A DNA stretch of 18,083 nt from an uncultured Nitrospinaceae bacterium (GTDB lineage: Bacteria; Nitrospinota; Nitrospinia; Nitrospinales; VA-1). The notes under the pieces are model-generated. The model worked only from the letters and a program-made list of their open reading frames with translations, ran no database searches and was not told where the DNA came from. A program made the translations under genes and the position numbers. The DNA is taken from positions 1 to 18,083 of the forward strand of contig CALJGH010000118.1 in the NCBI GenBank assembly GCA_938073925.1. Reading direction: 5' to 3'. Each line of letters opens with the position of its first letter. Position 1 is the stretch's first letter. Of this stretch, positions 1-7,671 are shown one piece after another.

Positions 1-150
1 GGACTTTTTGCAGGCTTCCTCAAAGCAAATATTATTGAAATTACTTCCAAGAGTGGGGATATCTTGAAAATCCCTTTTCATGTCCCTTCAGATCAAGCGA
101 CCTCTGTTGCAGATACAATATTGGGTTTGATCAAAGAGAAAATGAAATAG
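1..150 (+). CDS. C-terminal end of an unidentified protein (cut by window edge)
   Basis: Frame 1 is open from the first base to a TAG at 148-150 and encodes the last 49 residues of a protein that begins outside the window. It starts GLFAGFLKANIIEITS and ends IKEKMK. The mix of beta-like alternating residues and a terminal amphipathic helix is protein-like, but no family is recognised. It converges with dnaE, with only 30 bases between the two stop codons. The absence of a competing ORF and the hairpin just after the stop support a genuine gene end. The function is unknown. Confidence 0.6.
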   Translation, partial: GLFAGFLKANIIEITSKSGDILKIPFHVPSDQATSVADTILGLIKEKMK

Positions 151-154
151 CGAC

Positions 155-176
155 GAGTCACCACCGGGCGTGTCTC
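155..176. terminator. Hairpin between convergent stops, possible shared terminator
   Basis: Arms GAGTCAC (155-161) and GTGTCTC (170-176) pair with a single T-T mismatch around an 8-base GC-rich loop. The hairpin fills the gap between the upstream gene's TAG and the dnaE stop. There is no clean T-run on either side, so factor-independent termination is doubtful. It could slow polymerase from both directions. Confidence 0.3.
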
Positions 177-180
177 AGGT

Positions 181-3100
181 TTACTCAAATACAATTGCGT
201 CTTCGCCTAATAAAGATTGAATCTCCTCAATCACTTCATCAGAGGGTTGGATGCGAAGGTCTTGCGACACGGTGACCACTCTTTCATTATTATCGGGGGA
301 AACAAAATGCAGTCTTGTATCATTGTTACCCTTATGTGCCGCTAAGATATCCTTAACAGCCATAAGTGTTTGTTTCTCAAGCCCTAAAGTACGGAAATGG
401 ATCATCACCCTACCCTGAAACCGTTGCTTCGCCTGGATTAATGGAAACACTTCTTTGGCGATGACTTTAGGCATAGTCCCTTCTGAATCCACTTCCCCTT
501 TTACAAGAATAGGTTCTTCCGCAAGTATAAGGGATTCCACTTCAGCGTAAATTTCAGGCCATAAAATGACTTCAATCGACCCATGTAAATCTTCCAGAGT
601 AACGATCCCCATTTTGTCGCCTTTGCGCGTTGTCTTGGGTAGATTCTTGATGGGAATACCCGCCAGACTAACCGACTTGCTACTGCCCGCCTCTGCAACC
701 GATGCCGAAGTTGCATCTGTAAACCAGGAAAGATCTTTGGTGAATCTGTCCAACGGATGACCGGTTATATAAAATCCGATACTCTCCTTTTCAAATTTTA
801 AGCGGTCGATCTCATCCCACTCTTCCAACTTGTTTCCGTTACTTTCCTCCGGAACCACCTCTTCGGCGAAAGTATCAAACATGCTCGACTGGCCGAGTTG
901 TTGATCGCGCTGTTTAGCCTGCCCTTGCTCCATTGAAGCCTGTAGATCATTCAACATTTGCGCTCGGCCATGCCCCAACGAATCACAAGCACCACTTTTA
1001 ATCAGACTCTCGAATACACGTTTATTTGCCAGTTGCAAATCCACACTTTCACATAACTGGCTTAAGGAATTAAATTTCTCTAATCCTTCACGAGCTTCAA
1101 TAATATTATCGATGGCTTTACTGCCGACATTTTTTATTGCTCCGAGTCCGAACACGAGTTTGTTATCCGAAACTGAAAAGCCGCGATGACTCACATTCAC
1201 ATCCGGTGGCTGTACCGTAATTTTCATTTCGCGACAATCGTGGATATAGCGCAGCACCTTGTCCGTGTTGTCCATATCGCTGGTGATCAACGCACCAAAA
1301 AACTCTAGCGGATAATGAGCCTTAAGATAAGCCGTCTGGTAAGAAACCTGAGCATAAGCCGCACTGTGAGATTTATTGAATCCGTAACCTGCAAACTTTT
1401 CCATCAAGTCAAAAATCTTTTCTGCTTTTTTAGCATCGATTTTTTTATCAGCCGACCCCGACATAAACTTCTCGCGTTGGGCAGCCATTTCTTCGGCCTT
1501 CTTTTTACCCATCGCCCGGCGCAACAGATCAGCGTCGCCTAGGCTGAATCCCGCCAGAACACTGGCAATCTTCATAACCTGTTCCTGATAAAGAATTACT
1601 CCCTGAGTTTCTTTGAGGATGCTTTCCAACTGCGGCAAATCAAATTTGAGTTCCATGGTTCCATGCTTGCGTTTCACATAGTCATCCACCATGCCGCTTT
1701 CCAGAGGACCCGGACGGTACATTGCCAGCAAAGCGATAATATCTTCAAAACAATCCGGTTTTAATTTCTTCAACAGATCGCGCATGCCGGAGCTTTCCAA
1801 CTGAAAAACACCTAGCGTTTTGGCATCGCATAAAAGTTTATAAGTAGCCGGATCATCGAGAGGAATCATGCTGACATCCAGAACCTTGTCTTTGGACTGC
1901 TTGATGAGCTTCAACGCGTGGTGGATAACAGTCAGCGTACGCAGACCGAGAAAATCCATTTTGAGCAGGCCTAGTTTTTCAACACTAGCCATCGCATACT
2001 GCGTCACCACTTCGTCATTGCCACCTTTATAAAGAGGACAGAACTCCGTCAACGCTTTTGACGAAATCACCACACCCGCTGCGTGAGTAGAGCAATGGCG
2101 TTGCAATCCTTCCAGGTTTTTAGCAATATCCAGCAACTCCGCAATTTTGGTGCTTTCCTTGCGCAACTTGTCGAATTGTTTTTCTTCCTTGAAGGCGTCA
2201 TCTAAAGTGACGTTCAGTTTGTTCGGAACCAGCTTGGCAAGTTTGTCCACCTCACCATAAGGCATATCCAGCACACGTCCCACATCACGGATCACCCCCT
2301 TGGCGTTCATACTGCCAAAGGTAATAATCTGCGTCACGTTCTGGTTGCCACCATATTTTTCGGTCACATATTTGATGACCTCTTCGCGTCCGTTCATACA
2401 AAAGTCGATATCGATATCGGGCATACTCACCCGTTCCGGATTCAAAAACCGTTCGAACAGCAAGTCATATTGCATCGGGTCAATATCCGTGATCCTCAAC
2501 GCATAGGCCACGACACTGCCCGCCGCCGAACCACGACCCGGGCCAACCGGAATGTCCCTCTCCTTGGCATAACGAATGAAATCCCAAACAATAAGGAAGT
2601 ATCCCGGATATCCCATTCGTTTGATGATGCCCAACTCCTCATCCAATCGCGCTTCATAGACCGCTTTATCAAATTTGATGCCCAACTTTTTCAACTCTTC
2701 ATAACGTAAATTGAGACCCTGGCGTGACTGATCTTCCAGATAAGTTTCCAGAGTGAAAGATTCAGGGACGGGGTAGTCCGGCAGGTTGAGCTTGTCGAAC
2801 TCGAGCTCCAACTCGCACCGTTCGGCAATTTTAACGGTATTCTCAATGGCCTCGGGTGTGTCCTTGAACAACTCGATCATTTCGCCAGCAGACTTGAAAT
2901 AAAATTCATCCGCCGGATACTGCATGCGGTAAGGATCGCTAATGGTTTTTCCCGTTTGCAGGCAGAGCAATATTTCATGGGCGCGAAAATCTTTGCGATC
3001 CATATAATGGCAGTTGTTGGTTGCGACGATGGGGATATCGAGTTTTTTACCTATGGCCACAATATCGCAGTTGATGCGATCCTGACTTTCCATTCCATGA

Positions 3101-3636
3101 TTTTGCAATTCGAGGAAGAAGTTGTTCGGACCCATAATCTCCGCATACTGAGCGGCAACTTTGGTGGCACGCGGCACGTTCTCGCGGTTGACGTTGTGTG
3201 CTACCTCACCACGAATACAGGAGCTTAAAGCGATCAATCCTTCAGAATATTCTGCCAGTAGTTCTTTATCTATTCGCGGCTTGTAATAGAATCCTTCCAG
3301 ATAACCTTTGGTGACCAGACGTAGCAGATTTTTGTATCCCGTTTCATTTTCACAAAGCAGAATGAGGTGGTAGGAAGCATCGCGCAGACCGTCTTTAGAT
3401 TTCTTTTCGTGTCGGCTCTCAGGGGCGACATAGACCTCACAACCGATAATAGGTTTGATGCCGTTTTTTTTTGCCGTGTTATAGAACTCGACAGTGCCAA
3501 ACATGTTGCCGTGGTCGGTCATAGCAACGGCAGGCATACCAAACTCCACCGCGCGTTTGATCAACGCATCATGACGAATGGAAGAGTCCTGCAAACTATA
3601 GGAAGTATGGAGATGAAGGTGAACAAAATTGCTCAT
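181..3636 (-). CDS. dnaE: DNA polymerase III alpha subunit (replicative polymerase)
   Basis: This is the catalytic subunit of the chromosomal replicase, which extends DNA in a complex with the sliding clamp. The 1151 residues match the usual DnaE length of about 1160. An N-terminal PHP domain carries HLHLHTS at 6-12, TDHGN at 40-44 and E67. The palm has PGRGSAAGS at about 366-374, catalytic Asp407 and Asp409 in PDIDIDF, and the third Asp561 in KMDFLGLR. A fingers/tau-binding region follows. SSMFDTF at about 917-923 looks like the internal clamp-binding motif. An OB fold lies near 987-1065. Most PHP metal ligands that are lost in E. coli DnaE are kept here, but position 208 is Asn where proofreading homologues have Asp. 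ATG at 3634-3636 gives the expected N-terminus. It appears to be transcribed alone and converges with the gene at 1-150. Confidence 0.97.
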   Translation of the reverse strand: MSNFVHLHLHTSYSLQDSSIRHDALIKRAVEFGMPAVAMTDHGNMFGTVEFYNTAKKNGIKPIIGCEVYVAPESRHEKKSKDGLRDASYHLILLCENETGYKNLLRLVTKGYLEGFYYKPRIDKELLAEYSEGLIALSSCIRGEVAHNVNRENVPRATKVAAQYAEIMGPNNFFLELQNHGMESQDRINCDIVAIGKKLDIPIVATNNCHYMDRKDFRAHEILLCLQTGKTISDPYRMQYPADEFYFKSAGEMIELFKDTPEAIENTVKIAERCELELEFDKLNLPDYPVPESFTLETYLEDQSRQGLNLRYEELKKLGIKFDKAVYEARLDEELGIIKRMGYPGYFLIVWDFIRYAKERDIPVGPGRGSAAGSVVAYALRITDIDPMQYDLLFERFLNPERVSMPDIDIDFCMNGREEVIKYVTEKYGGNQNVTQIITFGSMNAKGVIRDVGRVLDMPYGEVDKLAKLVPNKLNVTLDDAFKEEKQFDKLRKESTKIAELLDIAKNLEGLQRHCSTHAAGVVISSKALTEFCPLYKGGNDEVVTQYAMASVEKLGLLKMDFLGLRTLTVIHHALKLIKQSKDKVLDVSMIPLDDPATYKLLCDAKTLGVFQLESSGMRDLLKKLKPDCFEDIIALLAMYRPGPLESGMVDDYVKRKHGTMELKFDLPQLESILKETQGVILYQEQVMKIASVLAGFSLGDADLLRRAMGKKKAEEMAAQREKFMSGSADKKIDAKKAEKIFDLMEKFAGYGFNKSHSAAYAQVSYQTAYLKAHYPLEFFGALITSDMDNTDKVLRYIHDCREMKITVQPPDVNVSHRGFSVSDNKLVFGLGAIKNVGSKAIDNIIEAREGLEKFNSLSQLCESVDLQLANKRVFESLIKSGACDSLGHGRAQMLNDLQASMEQGQAKQRDQQLGQSSMFDTFAEEVVPEESNGNKLEEWDEIDRLKFEKESIGFYITGHPLDRFTKDLSWFTDATSASVAEAGSSKSVSLAGIPIKNLPKTTRKGDKMGIVTLEDLHGSIEVILWPEIYAEVESLILAEEPILVKGEVDSEGTMPKVIAKEVFPLIQAKQRFQGRVMIHFRTLGLEKQTLMAVKDILAAHKGNNDTRLHFVSPDNNERVVTVSQDLRIQPSDEVIEEIQSLLGEDAIVFE

Positions 3637-3754
3637 AATGCTATTTAATACCAGCTTAAAAACCTTTAATCAACCGGCCCAAATAAGAGCCAATAAATCA
3701 ATTAACCAGGAAGGTTACTTTTTTTATTTGAAATAGAATCAATCAAAATATGGT

Positions 3755-4075
3755 TTAAGAAGGCAAGCTTATAATTATCTCGTCGTTTTCTATCTTTACC
3801 GGATATGTGTCAACATAACACCCGTCATCACACCTATCGAGAGTAATACATTCTCCATTTGTGATATCAAATTGCCAATCGTGGGCGGGGCAGGTCACCA
3901 GTTTACCGTTTAGTTTACCGTCTCCCAAAGAAGCTCCCACATGCGGGCATTCATCGTCAAAAGCATAAAGCTCACCATCAACGCTAAACATCGCTATTTT
4001 ATACTCCCCGACGGTAAATGTTTTTCCATGCCCATCGTGAACATGTTGCCATTTCCCTAAATTATGTTCTGTCAT
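3755..4075 (-). CDS. Soluble Rieske [2Fe-2S] ferredoxin, NirD/dioxygenase-ferredoxin type
   Basis: This is a small cytoplasmic electron carrier of 106 residues with one Rieske domain. Both cluster-binding boxes are visible: C43-P-H45 and C62-P-A-H65, separated by 16 residues, with the usual DxxxG-type surroundings. There is no transmembrane or Tat signal, so this is not the Rieske subunit of a bc complex. It resembles NirD-like and dioxygenase-associated ferredoxins, but no nitrite reductase or oxygenase gene is nearby and the partner is unknown. The start at 4073-4075 is preferred because AGGAG lies 4 bases upstream (4080-4084). An in-frame ATG at 4112-4114 would add 13 unconserved residues and has no clear ribosome site. 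The 118 bases between this gene and dnaE contain no gene. Confidence 0.85.
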   Translation of the reverse strand: MTEHNLGKWQHVHDGHGKTFTVGEYKIAMFSVDGELYAFDDECPHVGASLGDGKLNGKLVTCPAHDWQFDITNGECITLDRCDDGCYVDTYPVKIENDEIIISLPS

Positions 4076-4154
4076 AAATCTCCTAATCTTAGATAGTGGA
4101 ATATAACTATTCATTATGACCCGTCTCAGAATAAGGAAGTTAAAGAAAGCAATA

Positions 4155-4190
4155 AGGGTGTCAGATTGTCTACCCTGTTATTTTTTCTTT
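4155..4190. terminator. Weak hairpin downstream of the ald/nhaA-remnant region
   Basis: AGGGT (4155-4159) pairs with ACCCT (4172-4176), with a possible inner AGA/TCT pairing. On the plus strand a T-rich tract (4177-4190) follows; on the minus strand the following bases are only moderately T-rich. On the minus strand it would lie after ald and the nhaA remnant and before the Rieske gene. The stem is short, so this is a tentative call. Confidence 0.22.
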
Positions 4191-4458
4191 AGGCTGGGGA
4201 GATCAATTCTCCAAAAATATTCAGATTGTAAATTAAGTTTTTGAAGGTAGGGGGGCGGGAGAGGCTCAGCCAGACATTATCGGCAATCCTCGCAACGAGA
4301 GAGGCTAGAATTATTCCCGTTTTTTCCATCAAGAGGTCTTCGGGGTGGTGTGCGAAACCCAATTCAGCGATAAAAATTAACATGGTAAAACCAATGCCCG
4401 CTATGAGTCCGGCACCAAAAATATGCTTGAAGTTAAGAATGAGGAGTAAATGTGACCG
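4189..4458 (-). pseudogene. nhaA: Remnant of Na+/H+ antiporter NhaA (C-terminal fragment only)
   Basis: About 89 codons read without interruption from 4458 to a TAA at 4189-4191 and match the C-terminus of NhaA. The diagnostic stretch is FGAGLIAGIGFTM followed by LIFIAELGF, then EKTGIILASLVARIADNVWL. Intact NhaA proteins have GxGLLxGIGFTMSxFIxxLAF and a final KLGxLxGSxxxxxxGYxWL helix. Intact NhaA has about 390-430 residues, so roughly the first 300 are missing. In this frame an in-frame TAA lies at 4471-4473 inside the end of ald, and there is no suitable start or ribosome site. The only ATG (4381-4383) would begin in the middle of a transmembrane helix. It is best explained as a deletion remnant left next to ald. 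A functional 64-residue peptide is unlikely. Confidence 0.75.
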
Positions 4459-4460
4459 CC

Positions 4461-5570
4461 TTACAAAAATTTATCCGGTTCAGCAAATTCTTTGTTGAGT
4501 GCTGTTGCTACTGCTGGGTGTGTTATCGAGCCGAGGCAGACGTTGAGTCCGTCTTTGAGTGCGGGGTCGTCGGTCATAGCTTTTTTATAGCCCTCATTTG
4601 CAAGTTTTAGAGCATAAGGGAATGTAGCGTTGGTGAGCGCGAACGTAGATGTTCGTGCAAGCGCACCGGGCATATTGGCAACACAATAATGGACTACCCC
4701 TTCTTCTTCAAAAATCGGGTCGCTATGTGTGGTCGGTCGCGAAGTCTCCAACATTCCACCTTGGTCGATGCCGACATCGACGATCACCGACCCCGGTTGC
4801 ATTTCCTTTAACATATCGCGGGTAATGAGTCGGGGAGCGCGGGCACCGGGGATCAGGACAGCCCCGATAACGAGATCAGCTGTGCGCAAAGACTCAATCA
4901 AATTGAATTTGTTCGACATCAAAGTTTTCAGTCGACTGCCATGAATGTCATCGAGATAACGCAATCGTGGCAGGCTGATATCGAGTAACGTCACCGATGC
5001 TCCGGTACCGATCGCCATTTTTGCGGCATTGGCTCCCACTATGCCGCCGCCGACAATGACCACATGACCGGGATCAACTCCGGGTACTCCGCCAAGTAAA
5101 ATACCGCGTCCACCATTCTCACGCTCGAGATATTTCGAGCCTTCGTGTATCGACATCCTTCCTGCCACTTCACTCATGGGAATGAGTAGAGGCAGGGACT
5201 TATCTGCCAACTGCACGGTTTCGTATGCGATACCTATAATTTTTCTGTCGAGCAAAGCTTGGGTCAACTCGGGAGCTGGTGCAAGGTGCAAATAGGTATA
5301 AAGTATCTGCCCTTCACGAAGTAGGGGGAACTCTTCGGCAATAGGCTCTTTGACCTTGACGATCATTTCCGCTTGTTCAAAAACCTCTTTCTGGGAAACG
5401 ATTTTGGCCCCTTGATCATGATAATCCTGATCTAAGATGCCACTGCCCTCCCCTGCCAGCTTTTCCACCAGTACTTTGTGTCCGTTTGCGATCAGGTCGT
5501 GCACGCCTGCGGGGGTCATGGAAACACGGTATTCATCGGTCTTGATCTCTTTTGGGATCCCTATAATCAT
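4461..5570 (-). CDS. ald: Alanine dehydrogenase (NAD-dependent)
   Basis: The enzyme catalyses reversible oxidative deamination of L-alanine to pyruvate and ammonium with NAD, in the cytoplasm. The 369 residues match the family length. The N-terminal signature GIPKEIKTDEYRVSMTP has substrate-contact Arg15. Lys74 in VKVKEP and His95 in YLHLAP match the catalytic and substrate residues. The Rossmann nucleotide site is VIVGGGIVGANAA at about 171-183, followed by the acidic LLDIS end of the next strand. Asp269 in VDVGIDQGG is the second catalytic acid. The start ATG (5568-5570) has a G-rich GGGGG ribosome site a few bases upstream. It is divergent from the LRR gene across 120 bases. The nhaA remnant begins immediately after its stop codon. 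Confidence 0.96.
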   Translation of the reverse strand: MIIGIPKEIKTDEYRVSMTPAGVHDLIANGHKVLVEKLAGEGSGILDQDYHDQGAKIVSQKEVFEQAEMIVKVKEPIAEEFPLLREGQILYTYLHLAPAPELTQALLDRKIIGIAYETVQLADKSLPLLIPMSEVAGRMSIHEGSKYLERENGGRGILLGGVPGVDPGHVVIVGGGIVGANAAKMAIGTGASVTLLDISLPRLRYLDDIHGSRLKTLMSNKFNLIESLRTADLVIGAVLIPGARAPRLITRDMLKEMQPGSVIVDVGIDQGGMLETSRPTTHSDPIFEEEGVVHYCVANMPGALARTSTFALTNATFPYALKLANEGYKKAMTDDPALKDGLNVCLGSITHPAVATALNKEFAEPDKFL

Positions 5571-5605
5571 TTTACCCCCTAAGTCTGGTTCATATGGTTC
5601 TACTC

Positions 5606-5611
5606 ATTATA
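5606..5611 (-). promoter_or_regulatory. Candidate -10 box for ald
   Basis: On the minus strand a perfect TATAAT lies 35 bases upstream of the ald start, a usual distance for a short leader. No good -35 hexamer is visible at 16-18 bases further upstream, so an activator or an alternative sigma factor may be involved, or the match is chance. Confidence 0.4.
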
Positions 5612-5690
5612 ACGAATCCCCTATTTGATCTTTTAAATAAAATCCATTAAAGTAGCCCTTCAAAAACAATAATTTCCCGGACGTTTCTCA

Positions 5691-6494
5691 ATGAAAGATG
5701 TAAGTTTCGAACAGACCATATCAGCAAACCTCGTTGACGATGGCAAACTTTTAGATTTGGAAGATAAAAATATCGGCATCGAAGAATTGCGTCTTTTGGC
5801 GGCAAGCAAAGATTTGTCTGGAGTGGAACAACTTTATCTCAGCCAGAACCAACTTTGCGGCGATTCCATCGAAGTTCTTTCTCAAGTAAAATGTTTGACG
5901 GGACTACGATCGCTTTACCTCAACCACAATATTATTGGCGATGAAGAAGCAAAAGTCCTAGCCAAAGCCGACCTGCTGAAAAACTTAAAATGCATTATGT
6001 TCGAAGCTAATAATATCGGCCCTGCAGGCGCCGCCGCTTTAGCTGATTCTCCCAATTTGCAAAATTTGGAAATTATATTTCTCGATTCGAATCCAATCGG
6101 GCCAGAAGGTGCTCGTTCCATCGCCACATCCGGTAAGTGGCCAAGATTGAAAGCCTTGCATCTCGACAGCACAGATATCGGGGATGAGGGCATAAATGCG
6201 CTGGCCGCAAGCAAACATCTAGCGGAGCTTGAAAAACTGTATTTATGTTCCAACAAAATGGGCAACCCAGGCGCGATGGCGATTGCCAACTCACCTTATC
6301 TAAAAAATCTGACGGCGTTGAGCATCTGGAGGAACGAAATACGCGATGAAGGTGGGCAAGCCATTGCAGATTCGCCAACTTTTATGAAACTCGAACGTCT
6401 TTATATGAGTCTTAATTATATAGAACGCCCGACAAGAAAAGTGATTCGCGGCTCGGAGCTTTCCAAACGTTTGACCACCCTGGTAATGGATTGA
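5691..6494 (+). CDS. Leucine-rich-repeat protein, ribonuclease-inhibitor type
   Basis: The protein has 267 residues built almost wholly of leucine-rich repeats with a period of 25-27 residues. Repeat cores start near residues 18, 47, 72, 99, 126, 153, 180, 207 and 234. They share the pattern LxxLxLxxNxIGxEGAxxLA, for example LRSLYLNHNIIG and LEIIFLDSNPIG. The helical half (GAxAIAxSPxLxxL) is that of the ribonuclease-inhibitor class. No signal peptide, membrane segment or catalytic domain is present, so it should be a cytoplasmic binding scaffold whose partner cannot be deduced. ATG at 5691 follows a region with no strong ribosome site. A 43-codon ORF follows after 6 bases and is probably translated from the same message. 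The last repeat is degenerate (ERPTRKVIRG), which suggests a capping unit. Confidence 0.85.
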   Translation: MKDVSFEQTISANLVDDGKLLDLEDKNIGIEELRLLAASKDLSGVEQLYLSQNQLCGDSIEVLSQVKCLTGLRSLYLNHNIIGDEEAKVLAKADLLKNLKCIMFEANNIGPAGAAALADSPNLQNLEIIFLDSNPIGPEGARSIATSGKWPRLKALHLDSTDIGDEGINALAASKHLAELEKLYLCSNKMGNPGAMAIANSPYLKNLTALSIWRNEIRDEGGQAIADSPTFMKLERLYMSLNYIERPTRKVIRGSELSKRLTTLVMD

Positions 6495-6500
6495 CTGATT

Positions 6501-6632
6501 ATGACAGAGAATAAAGAAGAGGAATACGAATACAGCCATTCTAAGTTTTTCAACGTTTTCTTCCACGTAGGAGTGGTTTTCAACGTCCTCCTAGTCATCT
6601 GGATGGTCCTAGTCTTCACCGACATCATCTAG
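6501..6632 (+). CDS. Small single-span membrane protein (43 aa), unknown function
   Basis: This short ORF begins 6 bases after the LRR stop codon and ends at TAG 6630-6632. It encodes an acidic N-terminus (MTENKEEEYEYSH) and then one hydrophobic helix from about residue 15 to 43 with two His/Asn positions and a Trp. The sharp split into a charged head and a membrane span, and the tight spacing, support a real gene translated by coupling to the LRR gene. There is no strong ribosome site of its own. No family is recognised. It could anchor or sense together with the LRR protein, but this is inference from position only. Confidence 0.5.
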   Translation: MTENKEEEYEYSHSKFFNVFFHVGVVFNVLLVIWMVLVFTDII

Positions 6633-6665
6633 TCCCTTAAAGGGACAGATAATAGGTCTATATTC
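6630..6665 (+). repeat. 3'-end element, copy 1 (hairpin + TAGGTCTAT motif)
   Basis: The stop codon TAG of the small ORF runs directly into GTCCC-TTAAA-GGGAC (6632-6646). A 6-base spacer follows, then TAGGTCTAT at 6653-6661, one extra A, and TTC (6663-6665). The same order of stop, hairpin, short spacer and motif is seen at 6809-6766 (minus strand) and 8347-8388 (plus strand). The stem sequence differs between copies while the pairing is kept. Confidence 0.6.
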
Positions 6666-6765
6666 TTTATACTGCGAAACAAGTACACTTGAGCTTGTGG
6701 ATAGAGAGCACCCTTTAACTAAAAAAACAAAAGACATTTCTAGAAGCTTTAAGGTGAACGTTCGT

Positions 6766-6809
6766 TTTACGAGAATAGACCTATAGAGAGTCCAGCGTCA
6801 CGCTGGCTA
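6766..6809 (-). repeat. 3'-end element, copy 2, after bpt
   Basis: On the minus strand the bpt stop TAG (6809-6807) is followed at once by hairpin CCAGCG-TGA-CGCTGG (6806-6792) and an 8-base spacer. Then comes TAGGTCTATTCTCGTAAA (6783-6766). This 18-base motif matches 17 of 18 bases of the one at 8371-8388. There is no T-run after the hairpin. Copies 1 and 2 face each other, which creates the long inverted repeat seen across this convergent intergenic region. Confidence 0.65.
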
Positions 6810-7592
6810 GTCTGGAGTTATGGTGGTGGAGGCGGCTTTGACGAGTAGCTCGGAGTTTTTCCATTGCAAACGTTTTTTGGAAATCAGGTAATCCCCAGCG
6901 GCATTTCTAAACCGACGCCATTCTCTCCCCATATAAACTTCATTAGGACGGAAGCTGGACTTGTATGTCAGAGAAGCATTTTCGGAGATATAATATCCGA
7001 GATAAAAATATTTCATTCCAGACTGGCGCGCAAATTCAAGTTGCTTTAATACGCTGTAGGTGCCGAGGCTCATTCTCTTATTCGGCACCTCATAAAAAGT
7101 ATAGATAGCGGAAAACGATTTAGAAGTTTTATCGCCCAAGGCCACGCCGACTAATTTTCCATCTTGATAGTATTCAAACTCGATGCCGAACGGAGTGTTG
7201 ACATAAAATGACATCCGAAAGTTTTGTTCGTCTTCCACATCGTCCTGCAAGGAATTAAACCTTTCTTTATGTGTTAGGTAAAGTCTGAACTTTTCTTCTG
7301 TATAAACCGGGTCACCGATTTTCATCTTGATATCTTTGCACGAGGTCAACGCACGTTTCTGGTTGCGTGTCATTTTAAATTCGTTGATACGCACGCGGAT
7401 AGGAATACACAGGTAACAATTCTGACAACGGGGACGAAAAAAGTAGTCCCCAAAGTGACGCATCCCATGCGCCAATAGATATTCGAACTCTGTCTCAGAC
7501 ACATCTTCCAGAAGATATTCTTCGAAAAGAGACTGACGGTCTTGAAAATAACCGCACTGGAATGATCTGGAGTCTATAAAATGCGCTAACAT
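6807..7592 (-). CDS. bpt: Aspartate/glutamate leucyltransferase (N-end rule, Bpt family)
   Basis: The enzyme transfers leucine from leucyl-tRNA to proteins with N-terminal Asp or Glu, marking them for ClpS/ClpAP-type degradation. Its 261 residues fit the bacterial ATE-like family. The N-terminal half has Cys13 (where homologues have CxYLP) and the conserved block HFGDYFFRPRCQNCYLCIPIRV, with Cys56, Cys59 and Cys62 in the CxxCxxC arrangement of Bpt. SRSQKR-like TRNQKRAL follows. The C-terminal GNAT-like half has the family features YTFYEVPNKRMSLGTYSVLKQLEFA and YFYLGYYISE, plus a YK pair. The closely related arginyltransferase activity cannot be excluded from sequence. It diverges from the glycosyltransferase gene and ends in a repeated 3' hairpin element. 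Confidence 0.92.
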   Translation of the reverse strand: MLAHFIDSRSFQCGYFQDRQSLFEEYLLEDVSETEFEYLLAHGMRHFGDYFFRPRCQNCYLCIPIRVRINEFKMTRNQKRALTSCKDIKMKIGDPVYTEEKFRLYLTHKERFNSLQDDVEDEQNFRMSFYVNTPFGIEFEYYQDGKLVGVALGDKTSKSFSAIYTFYEVPNKRMSLGTYSVLKQLEFARQSGMKYFYLGYYISENASLTYKSSFRPNEVYMGREWRRFRNAAGDYLISKKRLQWKNSELLVKAASTTITPD

Positions 7593-7635
7593 AACCGCCG
7601 ACGTTAAGGATAATTAGTTTAATGTCCACCTATTC

Positions 7636-7641
7636 TATAAT
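7636..7641 (+). promoter_or_regulatory. Candidate -10 box for the glycosyltransferase gene
   Basis: A perfect TATAAT lies about 30 bases upstream of the chosen TTG start, in the short divergent region shared with bpt. No convincing -35 hexamer sits at the proper spacing. Confidence 0.38.
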
Positions 7642-7671
7642 ATATTGACCTTAAATTATAAGGATAGTTTA

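Noticed and set aside
3703..3725. TAACC/GGTTA hairpin followed by seven T residues on the plus strand
   Set aside because: It has terminator form, but no plus-strand gene ends here. The stem is only five AT-rich pairs in an AT-rich spacer, so chance is likely.
4241..4498. Plus-strand ORF of 85 codons
   Set aside because: It is antisense to the nhaA remnant and the end of ald, and its composition is not protein-like. The minus strand carries recognisable NhaA similarity.
5915..6566. Several minus-strand ORFs of 88-124 codons opposite the LRR gene
   Set aside because: They are antisense shadows of a repetitive coding sequence; the plus strand gives a coherent LRR protein.
6680..6691. CAAGTACACTTG palindrome
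   Set aside because: It is a single short palindrome in the convergent region with no second copy, and no promoter it could regulate was found.
6652..6784. Long inverted repeat (13 pairs with a 2-base bulge) that could be read as a MITE or structured RNA
   Set aside because: It is better explained by two copies of the 3'-end motif facing each other after the convergent small ORF and bpt. No target-site duplication is seen.
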